The notes below the pieces were generated by a model. That model made no database searches. It had not been told where the DNA came from and saw nothing but the letters and a program-made list of their open reading frames with translations. Below, in pieces: positions 51,455 through 60,396 of a stretch of DNA of 64,000 nucleotides; position 1 is the first letter of the stretch; each line of letters starts with the position of its first letter. Where the stretch lies: NCBI GenBank assembly GCA_944388075.1, contig CALXHI010000028.1, forward strand, positions 124,001 through 188,000. The letters run 5' to 3'. A program made the translations under genes and the position numbers. Origin of the DNA: an uncultured Clostridia bacterium. GTDB taxonomy: Bacteria; Bacillota; Clostridia; Oscillospirales; Ruminococcaceae.

Positions 51455-52945
51455 ATGAAACAGGTACGTACCATGCTTGCAATGCTCCTCAGCTTGCAAA
51501 TGGCGGCGTTGTCCGGTATGGGACTGGGGGTCTGTGCCGAACAACGTCTGCTCTATGCCGGATTTGAATCCGATACCGATGGATTTGCCGCAAGAGGCGG
51601 CGAAACCACCACCCGCACCACCGCCGATGCCTATGAGGGGCAATACAGCCTGCTCATCCGCAATCGCAGCGATGCTTGGAACGGCGCAGCCGTATCGCTC
51701 GATGCCACTTGGATTTCAGGAGAAAGCTATGCCTTTTCCTGCGCCGTCAAGCAGAATTCCGGCGCACCCGTCACGATGCAGCTCTCTTTGCAATATGACG
51801 ATGCATCCGGCAGTACACAGTATGTGCAGATTGTCAGCAGCTCCGTGCCAAGCGGCAGCTGGACAGTGCTTTCACAGGACGCTTACACGATTCCTGCCGC
51901 TGCGACCAACCGCTATCTTTACATCGAAACCACAGAGCATCTCTGCGATTTCTATCTCGACGCCGTTACCTCTGTATCCGATGACGGTAGTGTTCCGTTG
52001 TTCTCCTATCGGCTTGGCGATATCAACCATGACGCACAGTGTAACGCACAGGATATCCGTGATTTCGCGGCATATTTGCAGGGCGATGCTGTCACCATCT
52101 ATGCCGATACCGCCGACTTCGATGGTAACGGCAGGCTCAATGCCATCGACTTGAGTCTGCTGCGGCAATGGCGGTGCAATCCCCAATTCACCGAAACCAC
52201 AGCAGTCACAACGGCTGCCACTACCGCTGCCGCCACGATCACCACAACAACCGCAACGCCAATCCTATCACCCGGTCAGTGGAACAATACCGCCGATATC
52301 TCATGGATCGACCCGAGCAAACCGATGGTAGCCCTCTCCTTCGATGACGGGCCGGTGGGCATCGGAAACAACAGCACCGCAAGCCGCATTCACAATGCGC
52401 TGAGCGATTCGGGTTTCCATGCGACCTTCTTCTACTGGGGCAACCGCATCAATTTCGGCAATCAGAACGAAATCGTGCAGGCATACGAACGAGACTTTGA
52501 GGTTGCCAACCATACCTACTCTCACCCCTATCTAACCAATTTGAGCGCCAGCGAAATCCTCCATGAATACAACCAAACCGCCGATATTCTCCGTGGATTG
52601 ACCGGTCAAACGGCATTCTTGGTTCGTCCGCCGTATCTCGCCGTCAACGACACGGTGAAGAATACACTGCCCGTTCCGCTGATTAACTGCGGCATGGACA
52701 GTGCCGACTGGAACAATGCCTCCACTGCCGACATGGTCAACCGAATTCAGGCGGCAATGCAGAACGGTACGCTCAACGGTCAAATTGTCCTCATGCACGA
52801 AAACTACGAAACCACCGCCGCTGCGGTCGAACAGCTCTGCCCCTATCTCAAGGCAAACGGCTGGCAGGTCGTGACTGTTTCCGAACTGTTCAAGGCAAAG
52901 GAGAAAGAGATGTATGCCGGAAACGTCTATAACCACTGCAACTAA
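51455..52945 (+). CDS. Secreted CBM-dockerin-CE4 polysaccharide deacetylase
   Basis: A 496-residue exported carbohydrate esterase, probably an acetyl xylan esterase. Order: signal peptide (1-28); a carbohydrate-binding beta-sandwich of CBM22/CBM4-9 type (about 30-178, YAGFESDTDGF); a type I dockerin placed mid-protein (about 187-245, loops DINHDAQCNAQD and DFDGNGRLNAID); a Thr-rich linker (246-268); and a NodB/CE4 domain (about 285-490) with SFDDGP (295-300), HTYSHP (353-358) and RPPY (391-394). The CBM-dockerin-CE4 order is known from ruminococcal cellulosomal xylan-degrading enzymes. No Shine-Dalgarno is obvious before the ATG. Confidence 0.92.
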   Translation: MKQVRTMLAMLLSLQMAALSGMGLGVCAEQRLLYAGFESDTDGFAARGGETTTRTTADAYEGQYSLLIRNRSDAWNGAAVSLDATWISGESYAFSCAVKQNSGAPVTMQLSLQYDDASGSTQYVQIVSSSVPSGSWTVLSQDAYTIPAAATNRYLYIETTEHLCDFYLDAVTSVSDDGSVPLFSYRLGDINHDAQCNAQDIRDFAAYLQGDAVTIYADTADFDGNGRLNAIDLSLLRQWRCNPQFTETTAVTTAATTAAATITTTTATPILSPGQWNNTADISWIDPSKPMVALSFDDGPVGIGNNSTASRIHNALSDSGFHATFFYWGNRINFGNQNEIVQAYERDFEVANHTYSHPYLTNLSASEILHEYNQTADILRGLTGQTAFLVRPPYLAVNDTVKNTLPVPLINCGMDSADWNNASTADMVNRIQAAMQNGTLNGQIVLMHENYETTAAAVEQLCPYLKANGWQVVTVSELFKAKEKEMYAGNVYNHCN

Positions 52946-53007
52946 ATCTGCCTCCCAAAGCATTGGAATGGTGACCACCGATTTTCCGAGCTTTGCATAA
53001 AACACAG

Positions 53008-53037
53008 CACCGCATATCGTCGGATATGCGGTGTTTT
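53008..53037. terminator. Shared hairpin between the CE4 gene and whiA
   Basis: CACCGCATATC and its complement around GTCG, followed by TTTT on the plus strand and a broken T-run on the minus strand. It probably serves both converging genes. Confidence 0.82.
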
Positions 53038-53042
53038 CCTGT

Positions 53043-53966
53043 TTATTCGGATTTTGCCTGCTCGGCTCGCAGCGTCTTGGCATAGGCAGAGATGCGCTGC
53101 AAACGATGATACACACCCGAACGGGACAACGGCGGCTGCATCATCGCACCCAATTCCTCTAAGGTCGCCTCCGGTGCTTGCAGTCTCGCCTCTGCCATCA
53201 CACGCAGTGCCGGTGACAGACTCTCGATCCCGACCGTCTGCACAATCAGCGTGATGTCCTGCACCTGCTGTGCACCGGCAGCGATCGCCTTATCAATATT
53301 GGCAAGGTCGCAGTTCGTGCGACGGTTGGTCTGCCCACGCACACTGCGATAAACCTGTGCGTCCACCATCGTGAAATAGGCATCTTGTGCGCCGAATATC
53401 GCAAGCGTATCGGCAATCTGCTGATTCTGCTTGAGATACAGCACCTGATCGCCCTTGCGCTGCATCAGCTTGATTGGGATATTCCAACCGCTAAAGACAG
53501 GGATTAACGCCTGCGCAAATTCCGCATCGGGCATTGTGATCTCCATATGATAGCTGCGGGTCGGGTCGGTCATGCTGCCGTTCGCTACGAAGATACCTGC
53601 AACAAAATACGGCATGGACGCTGCCGTTTGCTGCGATACCGCATAAACCCGTCGGTCAGGGTGCAGCTGCAAGCGCTTGCATAGCCTTGGAATAGCATAG
53701 GCATCTGTAATGCGCAAGGTCGTAACCGTCTGTCGATCGGCATGGCATTTGGACTGCGTTTGTATCGCCAATTTCGGATAAACGGTGCGCAGGGCTTTCG
53801 GCAGCAGCTCTGCCAATGCCGCACATTCGGTCTGTATGACGATTTCCGTATACTGCAATTGCTTTGCCGTACAAAGCAACCCTGCCAAAAACGCAATCGT
53901 TTCCGGCTTTCCGGTGATGCTGCGGCAAATCTCCTCCTTGGCTTGATTGGAAAACGAGATTGCCAT
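53043..53966 (-). CDS. whiA: DNA-binding protein WhiA
   Basis: A 307-residue regulator with an N-terminal LAGLIDADG-like domain (CLS-type, around FVAGIFVANGSMTDP) and a C-terminal helix-turn-helix (EELGAMMQPPLSRSGVYHRL). In Gram-positives it affects cell division and, in Streptomyces, sporulation. It is the last gene of hprK-PHP-murB-rapZ-whiA, 21 bases after rapZ. Confidence 0.94.
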   Translation of the reverse strand: MAISFSNQAKEEICRSITGKPETIAFLAGLLCTAKQLQYTEIVIQTECAALAELLPKALRTVYPKLAIQTQSKCHADRQTVTTLRITDAYAIPRLCKRLQLHPDRRVYAVSQQTAASMPYFVAGIFVANGSMTDPTRSYHMEITMPDAEFAQALIPVFSGWNIPIKLMQRKGDQVLYLKQNQQIADTLAIFGAQDAYFTMVDAQVYRSVRGQTNRRTNCDLANIDKAIAAGAQQVQDITLIVQTVGIESLSPALRVMAEARLQAPEATLEELGAMMQPPLSRSGVYHRLQRISAYAKTLRAEQAKSE

Positions 53967-53987
53967 ATGCCCTCCCTTCTCAGCTAT

Positions 53988-54866
53988 TCAGTGCTTGTGC
54001 TTTTTATAATCCCGGTGCAGCGTAATCAGCGGAATTTCCTGCTGACGGAGATACTCCGAAACCAATTCCGCAAAGGTCACCGAACGGTGCTGTCCACCGG
54101 TACAGCCAAAGGCAACTACCAGCTGCGGTCTGCCCTCCTGAATATAGAGCGGAATCAGAAAATCCAGCATTTTCGTCACTTTATCGTAATATTCCTTCGA
54201 TTCATCCGCCTGCATGACATATTCCTGTACGCAAGCCTCGACGCCGGTATGCTCTCGCAGCTCGTCCACATAGTAGGGATTCGGCAAACAGCGCATATCA
54301 AATACCAAATCTGCTTCCATCGGTGCGCCGTACTTGAAGCCAAAGCTCATCACCTGTATGGTCATCGCATCGGTAATATGCGGCATGAACAAATTCTTGA
54401 TCTGATCCTTCAGCTGCGACGCCGTCAACAGCGACGAATCCATCATGATATCCGCTGCTGCTCGCAGCGGCTGCAAATGCTCCCGCTCATAGGCAATCGC
54501 ACGGCCCAAATCGCCTTCAAACCGCTTGGCAAGGGGATGGCTGCGCCGAGATGTACGGAATCGGGTAACCAGTACCTGATCGGAGGCCTCCAGACAGAGC
54601 ATGCGGCAAAGGATTCTGCCGCTCATCTCTCGGCGCAGATCGCTCACATCCTCCGACAGCTCCGCATAGCGTTCACACGAACGAATATCCATCACAATCG
54701 CCGTACGGGAAAACCGTTCCGGCTGTTCCAGACATTGCCGTACAAACGGCCGTAAAAGTGCCAACGGCAGATTATCCACCACATAATAGCCGATATCCTC
54801 CATCGCATTGAGCGCAGAGGTTTTTCCGGCACCTGCCATGCCGGTGACAATAATCAGTTCCATCAT
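53988..54866 (-). CDS. rapZ: RNase adapter / nucleotide-binding protein RapZ (YvcJ)
   Basis: A 292-residue P-loop protein. The Walker A motif is GMAGAGKT (residues 9-16); YYVVDNLP and the C-terminal FGCTGGQHRSV are typical. In E. coli RapZ controls GlmZ decay, and in Bacillus YvcJ is linked to GlcNAc metabolism and competence. Adjacent ATGs at 54,866 and 54,863 both fit; GGAG lies upstream. Confidence 0.94.
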   Translation of the reverse strand: MMELIIVTGMAGAGKTSALNAMEDIGYYVVDNLPLALLRPFVRQCLEQPERFSRTAIVMDIRSCERYAELSEDVSDLRREMSGRILCRMLCLEASDQVLVTRFRTSRRSHPLAKRFEGDLGRAIAYEREHLQPLRAAADIMMDSSLLTASQLKDQIKNLFMPHITDAMTIQVMSFGFKYGAPMEADLVFDMRCLPNPYYVDELREHTGVEACVQEYVMQADESKEYYDKVTKMLDFLIPLYIQEGRPQLVVAFGCTGGQHRSVTFAELVSEYLRQQEIPLITLHRDYKKHKH

Positions 54867-54925
54867 AGAAAAGCCACTCCATTCTGTTCCGCACATTGCA
54901 ATATGCGAAGGCCTTTGGTGAAAAT

Positions 54926-55834
54926 TCAGAGCAATTCCGGTTCCAATTCGAGATGATATCCGGTTTGCGCCTGTACGACCTGTTGTACATGGGTGCAAAC
55001 CGCCATCACATCGGCATAGGTCGCAGCACCACGGTTGATAACAAAACCGGCATGCTTCTCACTCACCTGCGCATCGCCGACTCGATAGCCTTTCAAGCCG
55101 CATTGGTCAATCAGCATCGAGGCATAGCTCCCCGCAGGACGCTTGAACGTGCTGCCGGCACTCGGATATTCGAGCGGCTGCTTTTCCTTGCGGCGTGCGA
55201 GGAAATCGTTCATCTTCGCCCAAATGGCAGCTTTCTCGGCGGCTTGACAGCGCAATGTCACCGAAAGCACCGTCATCGGAGTTTCCATCAGACAAGAGCG
55301 CCGATAGGACAATTGCAAATCGGCTGCCGTCAGCGTTTGCAGCTTGCCATCCGCAGTCAGTGCCTCAACTTCCGTCAATACCTGCGCCATTTCCCCGCCA
55401 TAGGCACCGGCGTTCATATACACCGCTCCGCCAACCGTGCCGGGAATGCCATAGGCAAATTCCAATCCCGACAAACCGGCTTCTGCCGCAGCGGTACAGA
55501 GCTTCACCAACGGCACGCCTGCACCGCAGTAAATGCTTCCACCGGGCTGTATGGAGATCTTCTGTGCCAACGCCCCATGCAGCTTAAGTACCACACCGTC
55601 ATAGCCGGCATCGGATACCAGCAGATTGCTTCCCCTGCCGATGATCCGATGGGGAATGCCCTCTGCGTTCAGATAGGCAATCACCGCTTGCGCCGCTGCC
55701 ACATCGGGCAGCAAAATCATCGCCTTGCAAGCACCGCCAATGCGGAATGTGGTATGCGCCGACAGCGGTTCGTTCCGAAGAATTTCACAACCATGCTTGG
55801 CACAGAGTGCGTGAATTGCGTCAAATTGCAGCAT
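54926..55834 (-). CDS. murB: UDP-N-acetylenolpyruvoylglucosamine reductase
   Basis: A 302-residue FAD enzyme that finishes UDP-MurNAc for peptidoglycan. HTTFRIGG, GRGSNLLVSD, GIPGTVGGAVYMNAGAYGGE and PSAGSTFKRP (with the catalytic Ser) show a type II MurB. AAAGGAGC precedes the start at 55,834. It lies between the PHP gene and rapZ, the usual order in Clostridia. Confidence 0.96.
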   Translation of the reverse strand: MLQFDAIHALCAKHGCEILRNEPLSAHTTFRIGGACKAMILLPDVAAAQAVIAYLNAEGIPHRIIGRGSNLLVSDAGYDGVVLKLHGALAQKISIQPGGSIYCGAGVPLVKLCTAAAEAGLSGLEFAYGIPGTVGGAVYMNAGAYGGEMAQVLTEVEALTADGKLQTLTAADLQLSYRRSCLMETPMTVLSVTLRCQAAEKAAIWAKMNDFLARRKEKQPLEYPSAGSTFKRPAGSYASMLIDQCGLKGYRVGDAQVSEKHAGFVINRGAATYADVMAVCTHVQQVVQAQTGYHLELEPELL

Positions 55835-55845
55835 ATCGGCTCCTT

Positions 55846-56574
55846 TCAGGTCGAACAAATCGACGGGTGACGTTTTGCCGCCAGCTCCCAAAGGCGGTCG
55901 GCATCGAGATTGACGATCAAATGCTTCGGGAAATCCAAATCGGCAAGCAGCTGCTCGCAAATCGGCGTTCTGCCGACCAAACCGGCATAGTGCGCATCGG
56001 TCGTCACAACAATCGGCACTTCATACCGTTTGCAGAGCGCATACACCGTTTTGGCATTTTCGAGTGCGCCCTTTTTCCAGCGCAGCGAGCTTTCGTTCAT
56101 CTCGACCAGCTTGCCGGCATCCTTAAAGCATTTCAGTACCGACTCGTAGTCGAACGGGAACGCTGACGTGGTCGGATGACCAATCATATCGACCAAAGGA
56201 TTCTCACAAACCGCCCGATAGCCTTTTGAGATCAGATCCGGACGGCGTTCAAAAGAAACGCAGTAGCTATGATAGGAGGCAATCACCCACTCACAGAAGG
56301 ACAGCTCCTTCTCGTCCATATCGAGTGTGCCGTTCTCATCAATGATATTCGCCTCTACGCCTTTCAGCAAGCGCACCCCGTACATCATACGAGGCAGTAC
56401 CTTATAATTATGAAAATGCCACAAATGCGGCGCATCCGGCATCGCAGGGCCATGATCGGTCAGAGCCAGCAAGCGCAGAGATTGTTCTGCGGCAGCCTGT
56501 GCCATCTCCGATACAGTCGAATAGGCATGGGTTGAAGCTATGGTATGGGTATGCAAATCCGCTTGCAATTGCAA
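55846..56574 (-). CDS. PHP-domain phosphatase/phosphoesterase (YcdX-like)
   Basis: A 242-residue PHP metal-dependent hydrolase: QADLHTHTIAS, LTDHGPAMPDAP, EANIIDENGTLD, IGHPTTSAF and VVTTDAHYAG carry the metal ligands. The start codon is unclear: a TTG at 56,574 has AGGTGA five bases upstream, while a GTG at 56,583 lies inside that site. It is co-transcribed between hprK and murB. The substrate is unknown. Confidence 0.85.
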   Translation of the reverse strand: MQLQADLHTHTIASTHAYSTVSEMAQAAAEQSLRLLALTDHGPAMPDAPHLWHFHNYKVLPRMMYGVRLLKGVEANIIDENGTLDMDEKELSFCEWVIASYHSYCVSFERRPDLISKGYRAVCENPLVDMIGHPTTSAFPFDYESVLKCFKDAGKLVEMNESSLRWKKGALENAKTVYALCKRYEVPIVVTTDAHYAGLVGRTPICEQLLADLDFPKHLIVNLDADRLWELAAKRHPSICST

Positions 56575-56592
56575 AATAATCACCTGAATTCT

Positions 56593-57555
56593 TTAGAATG
56601 CGTCGAAGTCCCGAACAATTTCGGAGCCTTCCATCGTCACGCCCAGACGCTGCATCAGCTCCTGTGCGGCATTATAACCCATCTTCTTCTGCCGATTGTT
56701 CATTGCGGCAACCTCCATGATGACAGCGAGATTTCGACCGGGCTTCACCGGAATCGTCATCGAGGGCGTCCGAATGCCGAGAATCGTCGAATATTGCGTA
56801 TCGACACCCATACGGTCATAGATTTTGGAGCTGTCCCAAAGCTCCAGCTCGATAATCATGTTAATCTCCTGCGACATTTTGACTGCACCCATACCGAACA
56901 ATCGGCGTACATTGATAATACCGATACCACGCAGTTCGAGGAAGTGCCGAATGTTATCCGGCGATGTGCCGACCAGACTGGTATTGGACACCTTGCGAAT
57001 CTCGACCGCATCATCTGCGACCAGACGGTGACCACGTTTGACCAGCTCAATCGCACATTCACTCTTACCGACACCGCTCTCACCGGTGATGAAGATGCCC
57101 TCGCCGTAAATCTCGATCAATACACCATGTCGGGTGACACGGGGCGCAAGATGGAGATTCAGATAGGACAGCAGGCTGGTCGTGAAGTGAGAGGTCGATT
57201 CCTCGGTTCGCAGCACCGGCACATGATAGGCTTCTGCCAACGTCAGCATTTCCTCAAAATAGGGCAGATGGCGGGTAATGCACAGCACCTTAATATGCTT
57301 GGAATAAAGCGTTTCCAGATGCTTTTTCCGCTCGGATTCCGGTATCGTAGACAAATAGGCAAACTCCATCTTTCCGATAATCTGAATGCGGTCGGGATTG
57401 AAATACTCATAGAATCCCATCAACTGAAGTCCCGGACGGGTAACATCATTCTCCCCAATCAAAACTTCCTTGAGATCGCCGGGCGCATACAGAACCTCCA
57501 AACGAAATTCATCTACAATTTCCTGCAATGATACGGTAAACAGCTGTTCCGCCAT
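56593..57555 (-). CDS. hprK: HPr kinase/phosphorylase
   Basis: Phosphorylates and dephosphorylates HPr at a Ser, the basis of CcpA-type carbon catabolite control. 320 residues. The P-loop is GESGVGKS (158-165), the catalytic His is in VTRHGV (about 143) and the signature FELGGIG-like LELRGIGIINVRRLFG is present. The start at 57,555 follows AAGGAGG by eight bases; an in-frame TTG two codons upstream is too close. Confidence 0.96.
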   Translation of the reverse strand: MAEQLFTVSLQEIVDEFRLEVLYAPGDLKEVLIGENDVTRPGLQLMGFYEYFNPDRIQIIGKMEFAYLSTIPESERKKHLETLYSKHIKVLCITRHLPYFEEMLTLAEAYHVPVLRTEESTSHFTTSLLSYLNLHLAPRVTRHGVLIEIYGEGIFITGESGVGKSECAIELVKRGHRLVADDAVEIRKVSNTSLVGTSPDNIRHFLELRGIGIINVRRLFGMGAVKMSQEINMIIELELWDSSKIYDRMGVDTQYSTILGIRTPSMTIPVKPGRNLAVIMEVAAMNNRQKKMGYNAAQELMQRLGVTMEGSEIVRDFDAF

Positions 57556-57599
57556 GAACAATTCCTCCTTATAAATACATGATGTATCGGCTCATTATT

Positions 57600-57628
57600 A
57601 TCATACCATAAATTTGCCATTCATGCAA
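57600..57628 (-). promoter_or_regulatory. Promoter of the hprK-whiA operon
   Basis: Minus strand TTGCAT (57,623-57,628), 17-nt spacer ending TGG, TATGAT (57,600-57,605). Confidence 0.82.
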
Positions 57629-57720
57629 GAGGAAACTTTCAAGGCATACATCCTCATGGCGCAGGATTCTGTCATATCTGACACATGCGAACACAATAGC
57701 AATGGCTTTGCAATCTGCGG

Positions 57721-57749
57721 TTGCAAAATTTTCTCGAATATGCTATACT
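57721..57749 (+). promoter_or_regulatory. Promoter of the cysteine-synthase-family gene
   Basis: TTGCAA (57,721-57,726), 17-nt spacer ending TGC, TATACT (57,744-57,749). Confidence 0.85.
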
Positions 57750-57841
57750 ATATAGGATAGCGCATTCTACCGTTCCGTCTGCCGGATACCGCCGTATCCT
57801 GCGCAGAGGATGACATCCTATGCTTTGAAGGAGGCATTTCC

Positions 57842-58861
57842 ATGGATTTCCAAGACAATATCCGAGTACGCTTGGCGCAGATGTCTGCGTTAATTGGGCA
57901 TACACCCCTGCTCGAGCTGACCCTCGAATACTGCGGCGAACTCCGCCGCATCTATGCCAAGGCGGAATCCTATAATCTCAGCGGCAGCATCAAAGACCGT
58001 GTGGCATACTATATCATGAAAAAGGGCTACGAAACCGGCGAAATCCAAGCCGGTGACTGCATTGCCGAAGCCACCAGCGGCAATACCGGCATTGCATTTT
58101 CGGCGATGGGTGCGGCGCTCGGCAATCCGGTCGTCATCTATATGCCGGACTGGATGAGCATCGAGCGGCGCAACCTCATCCGCAGCTATGGCGCAGAGGT
58201 TCGTCTGGTTTCCGCCGAGGAGGGTGGTTTCCAAGGCTCTGTTCGGCGCACGGAGGAATTGGGACAGCAGCCCCATGTTTTCCTCCCACGCCAGTTCTCC
58301 AACGAGGACAATGCCGAAACGCATTACGAAACCACCGGTGCCGAGATCGTCGAGCAGCTTGCCAAACTCGGCAAAACCGCCGATGCCGTTGTAGCCGGTG
58401 TCGGTACGGGCGGTACGGTCATGGGCATCGGCAGACGGCTGCGCACGGTCAATGCAAACTGCGCCATTTTCCCGCTCGAGCCGCTCAATTCCCCTACCCT
58501 TTCCACCGGCTATAAGGTCGGCAAGCACCGCATTCAAGGCATCTCCGATGAATTCATTCCGCCGATTCTCAAGCTGCAAGAATGCACCGGCATTGTTTCG
58601 GTGGACGATATCGACTCCATTCGTATGTCGCAGATGCTCGCACGGAAATTCGGACTCGGTGTCGGTATCAGCTCCGGTGCGAATTTACTGGGCTGTCTGA
58701 AAGCCAGTGACCACATCGGCGGCAACCGCACAATTGTAACCGTGTTTGCCGATGACAACAAAAAATATCTCTCCACCGACTACTGCGAAACCTTTCCCAT
58801 CACCGAAGATTGCATGACCGCACACATCAAATTGCTCGATCTCAAAAGCATTCTCATCTAA
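57842..58861 (+). CDS. Cysteine-synthase-family PLP enzyme
   Basis: A 339-residue fold-type II PLP protein. The PLP Lys lies in NLSGSIKDRVAYY, and the phosphate loop is GVGTGGTVMG; TSGNTG binds the substrate. It resembles O-acetylserine sulfhydrylase (CysK/CysM) or cystathionine beta-synthase cores, with a ~35-residue longer C-terminus than CysK. AAGGAGG lies upstream. The sulfur donor and exact substrate are not fixed by the sequence. Confidence 0.88.
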   Translation: MDFQDNIRVRLAQMSALIGHTPLLELTLEYCGELRRIYAKAESYNLSGSIKDRVAYYIMKKGYETGEIQAGDCIAEATSGNTGIAFSAMGAALGNPVVIYMPDWMSIERRNLIRSYGAEVRLVSAEEGGFQGSVRRTEELGQQPHVFLPRQFSNEDNAETHYETTGAEIVEQLAKLGKTADAVVAGVGTGGTVMGIGRRLRTVNANCAIFPLEPLNSPTLSTGYKVGKHRIQGISDEFIPPILKLQECTGIVSVDDIDSIRMSQMLARKFGLGVGISSGANLLGCLKASDHIGGNRTIVTVFADDNKKYLSTDYCETFPITEDCMTAHIKLLDLKSILI

Positions 58862-58898
58862 TACACGCCGTATTTCCACAATTTCGTCAGATATCCCC

Positions 58899-58927
58899 TT
58901 GACAATTTTATGAATATGTGCTATACT
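58899..58927 (+). promoter_or_regulatory. Promoter of hpf
   Basis: TTGACA (58,899-58,904), 17-nt spacer ending TGC, TATACT (58,922-58,927). Confidence 0.9.
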
Positions 58928-58974
58928 ATATTCATAAACCGGAGTCATGCTCCGGCAAGAAGGAGGCTCATACT

Positions 58975-59505
58975 ATGAAGCTTAACATCATGGCAAAAAA
59001 AATCCAAATCGGTTCGACCTTTACGGATCACGCAGAACAACGGCTGAACCAGAAACTCGACAAGTTCTTTGAAGATGAAGCGGAGGTTAAAATCACGCTG
59101 AGTGAGCAAAAGGATCAGATCGTCCTCGAGCTGACGGTGCGTGCCGGCAGCATGATTTACCGTGCCGAACAAACCGCTCCCGATAAGATGGATGCCCTCG
59201 ATGCGGCAATCGACAAGATTATTCGGAAGATCCGCAAGAATAAGACAAAGCTCGGCAAGCGCATCAAGTCTGATGTGTTCAATGCGGAGAACCTTACCGA
59301 ACCCATCGAGGAACAGACCGAATACCATGTCATCCGCAGAAAGGCATTCCGTCTCCACCCGATGACGGTTGAGGAAGCGATTCTGCAAATGAATATGCTC
59401 GGTCACACATTCTTCCTGTTCCTGAACGGCGAAACCGGTACCATCAATGTGGTCTACCAGCGTGACGACGGCGACTATGCCCTCCTCGAGTCGGCAGAAG
59501 ACTAA
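58975..59505 (+). CDS. hpf: Long-form ribosome hibernation promoting factor
   Basis: A 176-residue HPF. The N-terminal ribosome-binding domain (MAKKIQIGSTFTDHAEQRL, then KIIRKIRKNKTKL) is joined to a C-terminal dimerisation domain (FRLHPMTVEEAILQMNMLGH). The long form makes 100S dimers in stationary phase. AAGGAGG precedes the ATG at 58,975. Confidence 0.95.
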   Translation: MKLNIMAKKIQIGSTFTDHAEQRLNQKLDKFFEDEAEVKITLSEQKDQIVLELTVRAGSMIYRAEQTAPDKMDALDAAIDKIIRKIRKNKTKLGKRIKSDVFNAENLTEPIEEQTEYHVIRRKAFRLHPMTVEEAILQMNMLGHTFFLFLNGETGTINVVYQRDDGDYALLESAED

Positions 59506-59508
59506 TGC

Positions 59509-59555
59509 AACCCACAAACAGGGCACTCCATAACGGAGTGCCCTGTTTGTGGGTT
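59509..59555. terminator. Bidirectional terminator between hpf and the next gene
   Basis: A perfect 21-bp stem (AACCCACAAACAGGGCACTCC, loop ATAAC) followed by ATTG. The stop codon of the converging gene at 59,554 lies in the stem. Confidence 0.92.
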
Positions 59556-60372
59556 ATTGAAAAATCGGTTCGGTCATCGCATAGTAGCCATAAAGCTGGA
59601 AAATGCCGGGCTTTGGTGCATAGACCGTATTGCGCAGCTGCAAGCCGTTTTCAAACACGATCGTCACCAGACACATACCCTCACTCCAAAGGGTCAAAGC
59701 CTTCTCATAGGTCTCATTGTCTGCCGTAATCACTTCGCCGCCCGATACCGATATGGCATCCGTTTCATCGTAAGCTTCGATGTATGCACCGTAATAGGCC
59801 AGTGCCTGACCCTCCGCACCAACATCTTCTCCCAAATTCAGAATCTGCTGATAGAATGTCTCCAAATCTTCCGCACCGTCCATCGTATCAATCAACGTGC
59901 CGTCTGCCTCATAGATTTTGACCGCACGCAAATCTGCACTCGATGCAGCCCCATAGGTTTCCATCACCTCTTTGGCTGTAGGCGCATCGGCAAGGGAAGT
60001 AAACCCCACCAGTTCATAGCTTTCATATCCCCCATCTCGTTCCACTAACACCAATGCGTCACTGCGTGTTGCCGATTGCAGCTCCCGGACGCTGTAAATC
60101 GGGCAATGCACCGTCACGCCATTGACCGTAAAGTCAGCTTCACCACAGGAATCTGCCGGTGTGAGCGTATTGCCGCCATCTGACAGATAACCCGATACCA
60201 CCTCTGCGGTACAGCGAGCATAAATGGCATCCCCATGCGTAAAGCTTGCAAATTGCGCATCGTAATCTGCCTGCTCCATCGTATTGCCGAAACGATTCCA
60301 CAGAATCACCCAACCTGCTGCGAATGCCAATACCACAACACAGACAATGCCCTTCCAAATGTGTTTTTTCAT
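59554..60372 (-). CDS. Membrane-anchored protein of unknown function
   Basis: A 272-residue protein with one N-terminal span (IVCVVVLAFAAGWVILW) and an external acidic domain. No known domain is recognised. GAAGGGAGA precedes the start at 60,372. It follows the MATE gene by 24 bases on the same strand, so it may be in one operon with it. Its stop lies inside the hpf terminator. Confidence 0.75.
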   Translation of the reverse strand: MKKHIWKGIVCVVVLAFAAGWVILWNRFGNTMEQADYDAQFASFTHGDAIYARCTAEVVSGYLSDGGNTLTPADSCGEADFTVNGVTVHCPIYSVRELQSATRSDALVLVERDGGYESYELVGFTSLADAPTAKEVMETYGAASSADLRAVKIYEADGTLIDTMDGAEDLETFYQQILNLGEDVGAEGQALAYYGAYIEAYDETDAISVSGGEVITADNETYEKALTLWSEGMCLVTIVFENGLQLRNTVYAPKPGIFQLYGYYAMTEPIFQ

Positions 60373-60396
60373 GCACAATCTCCCTTCGAGCATTCG

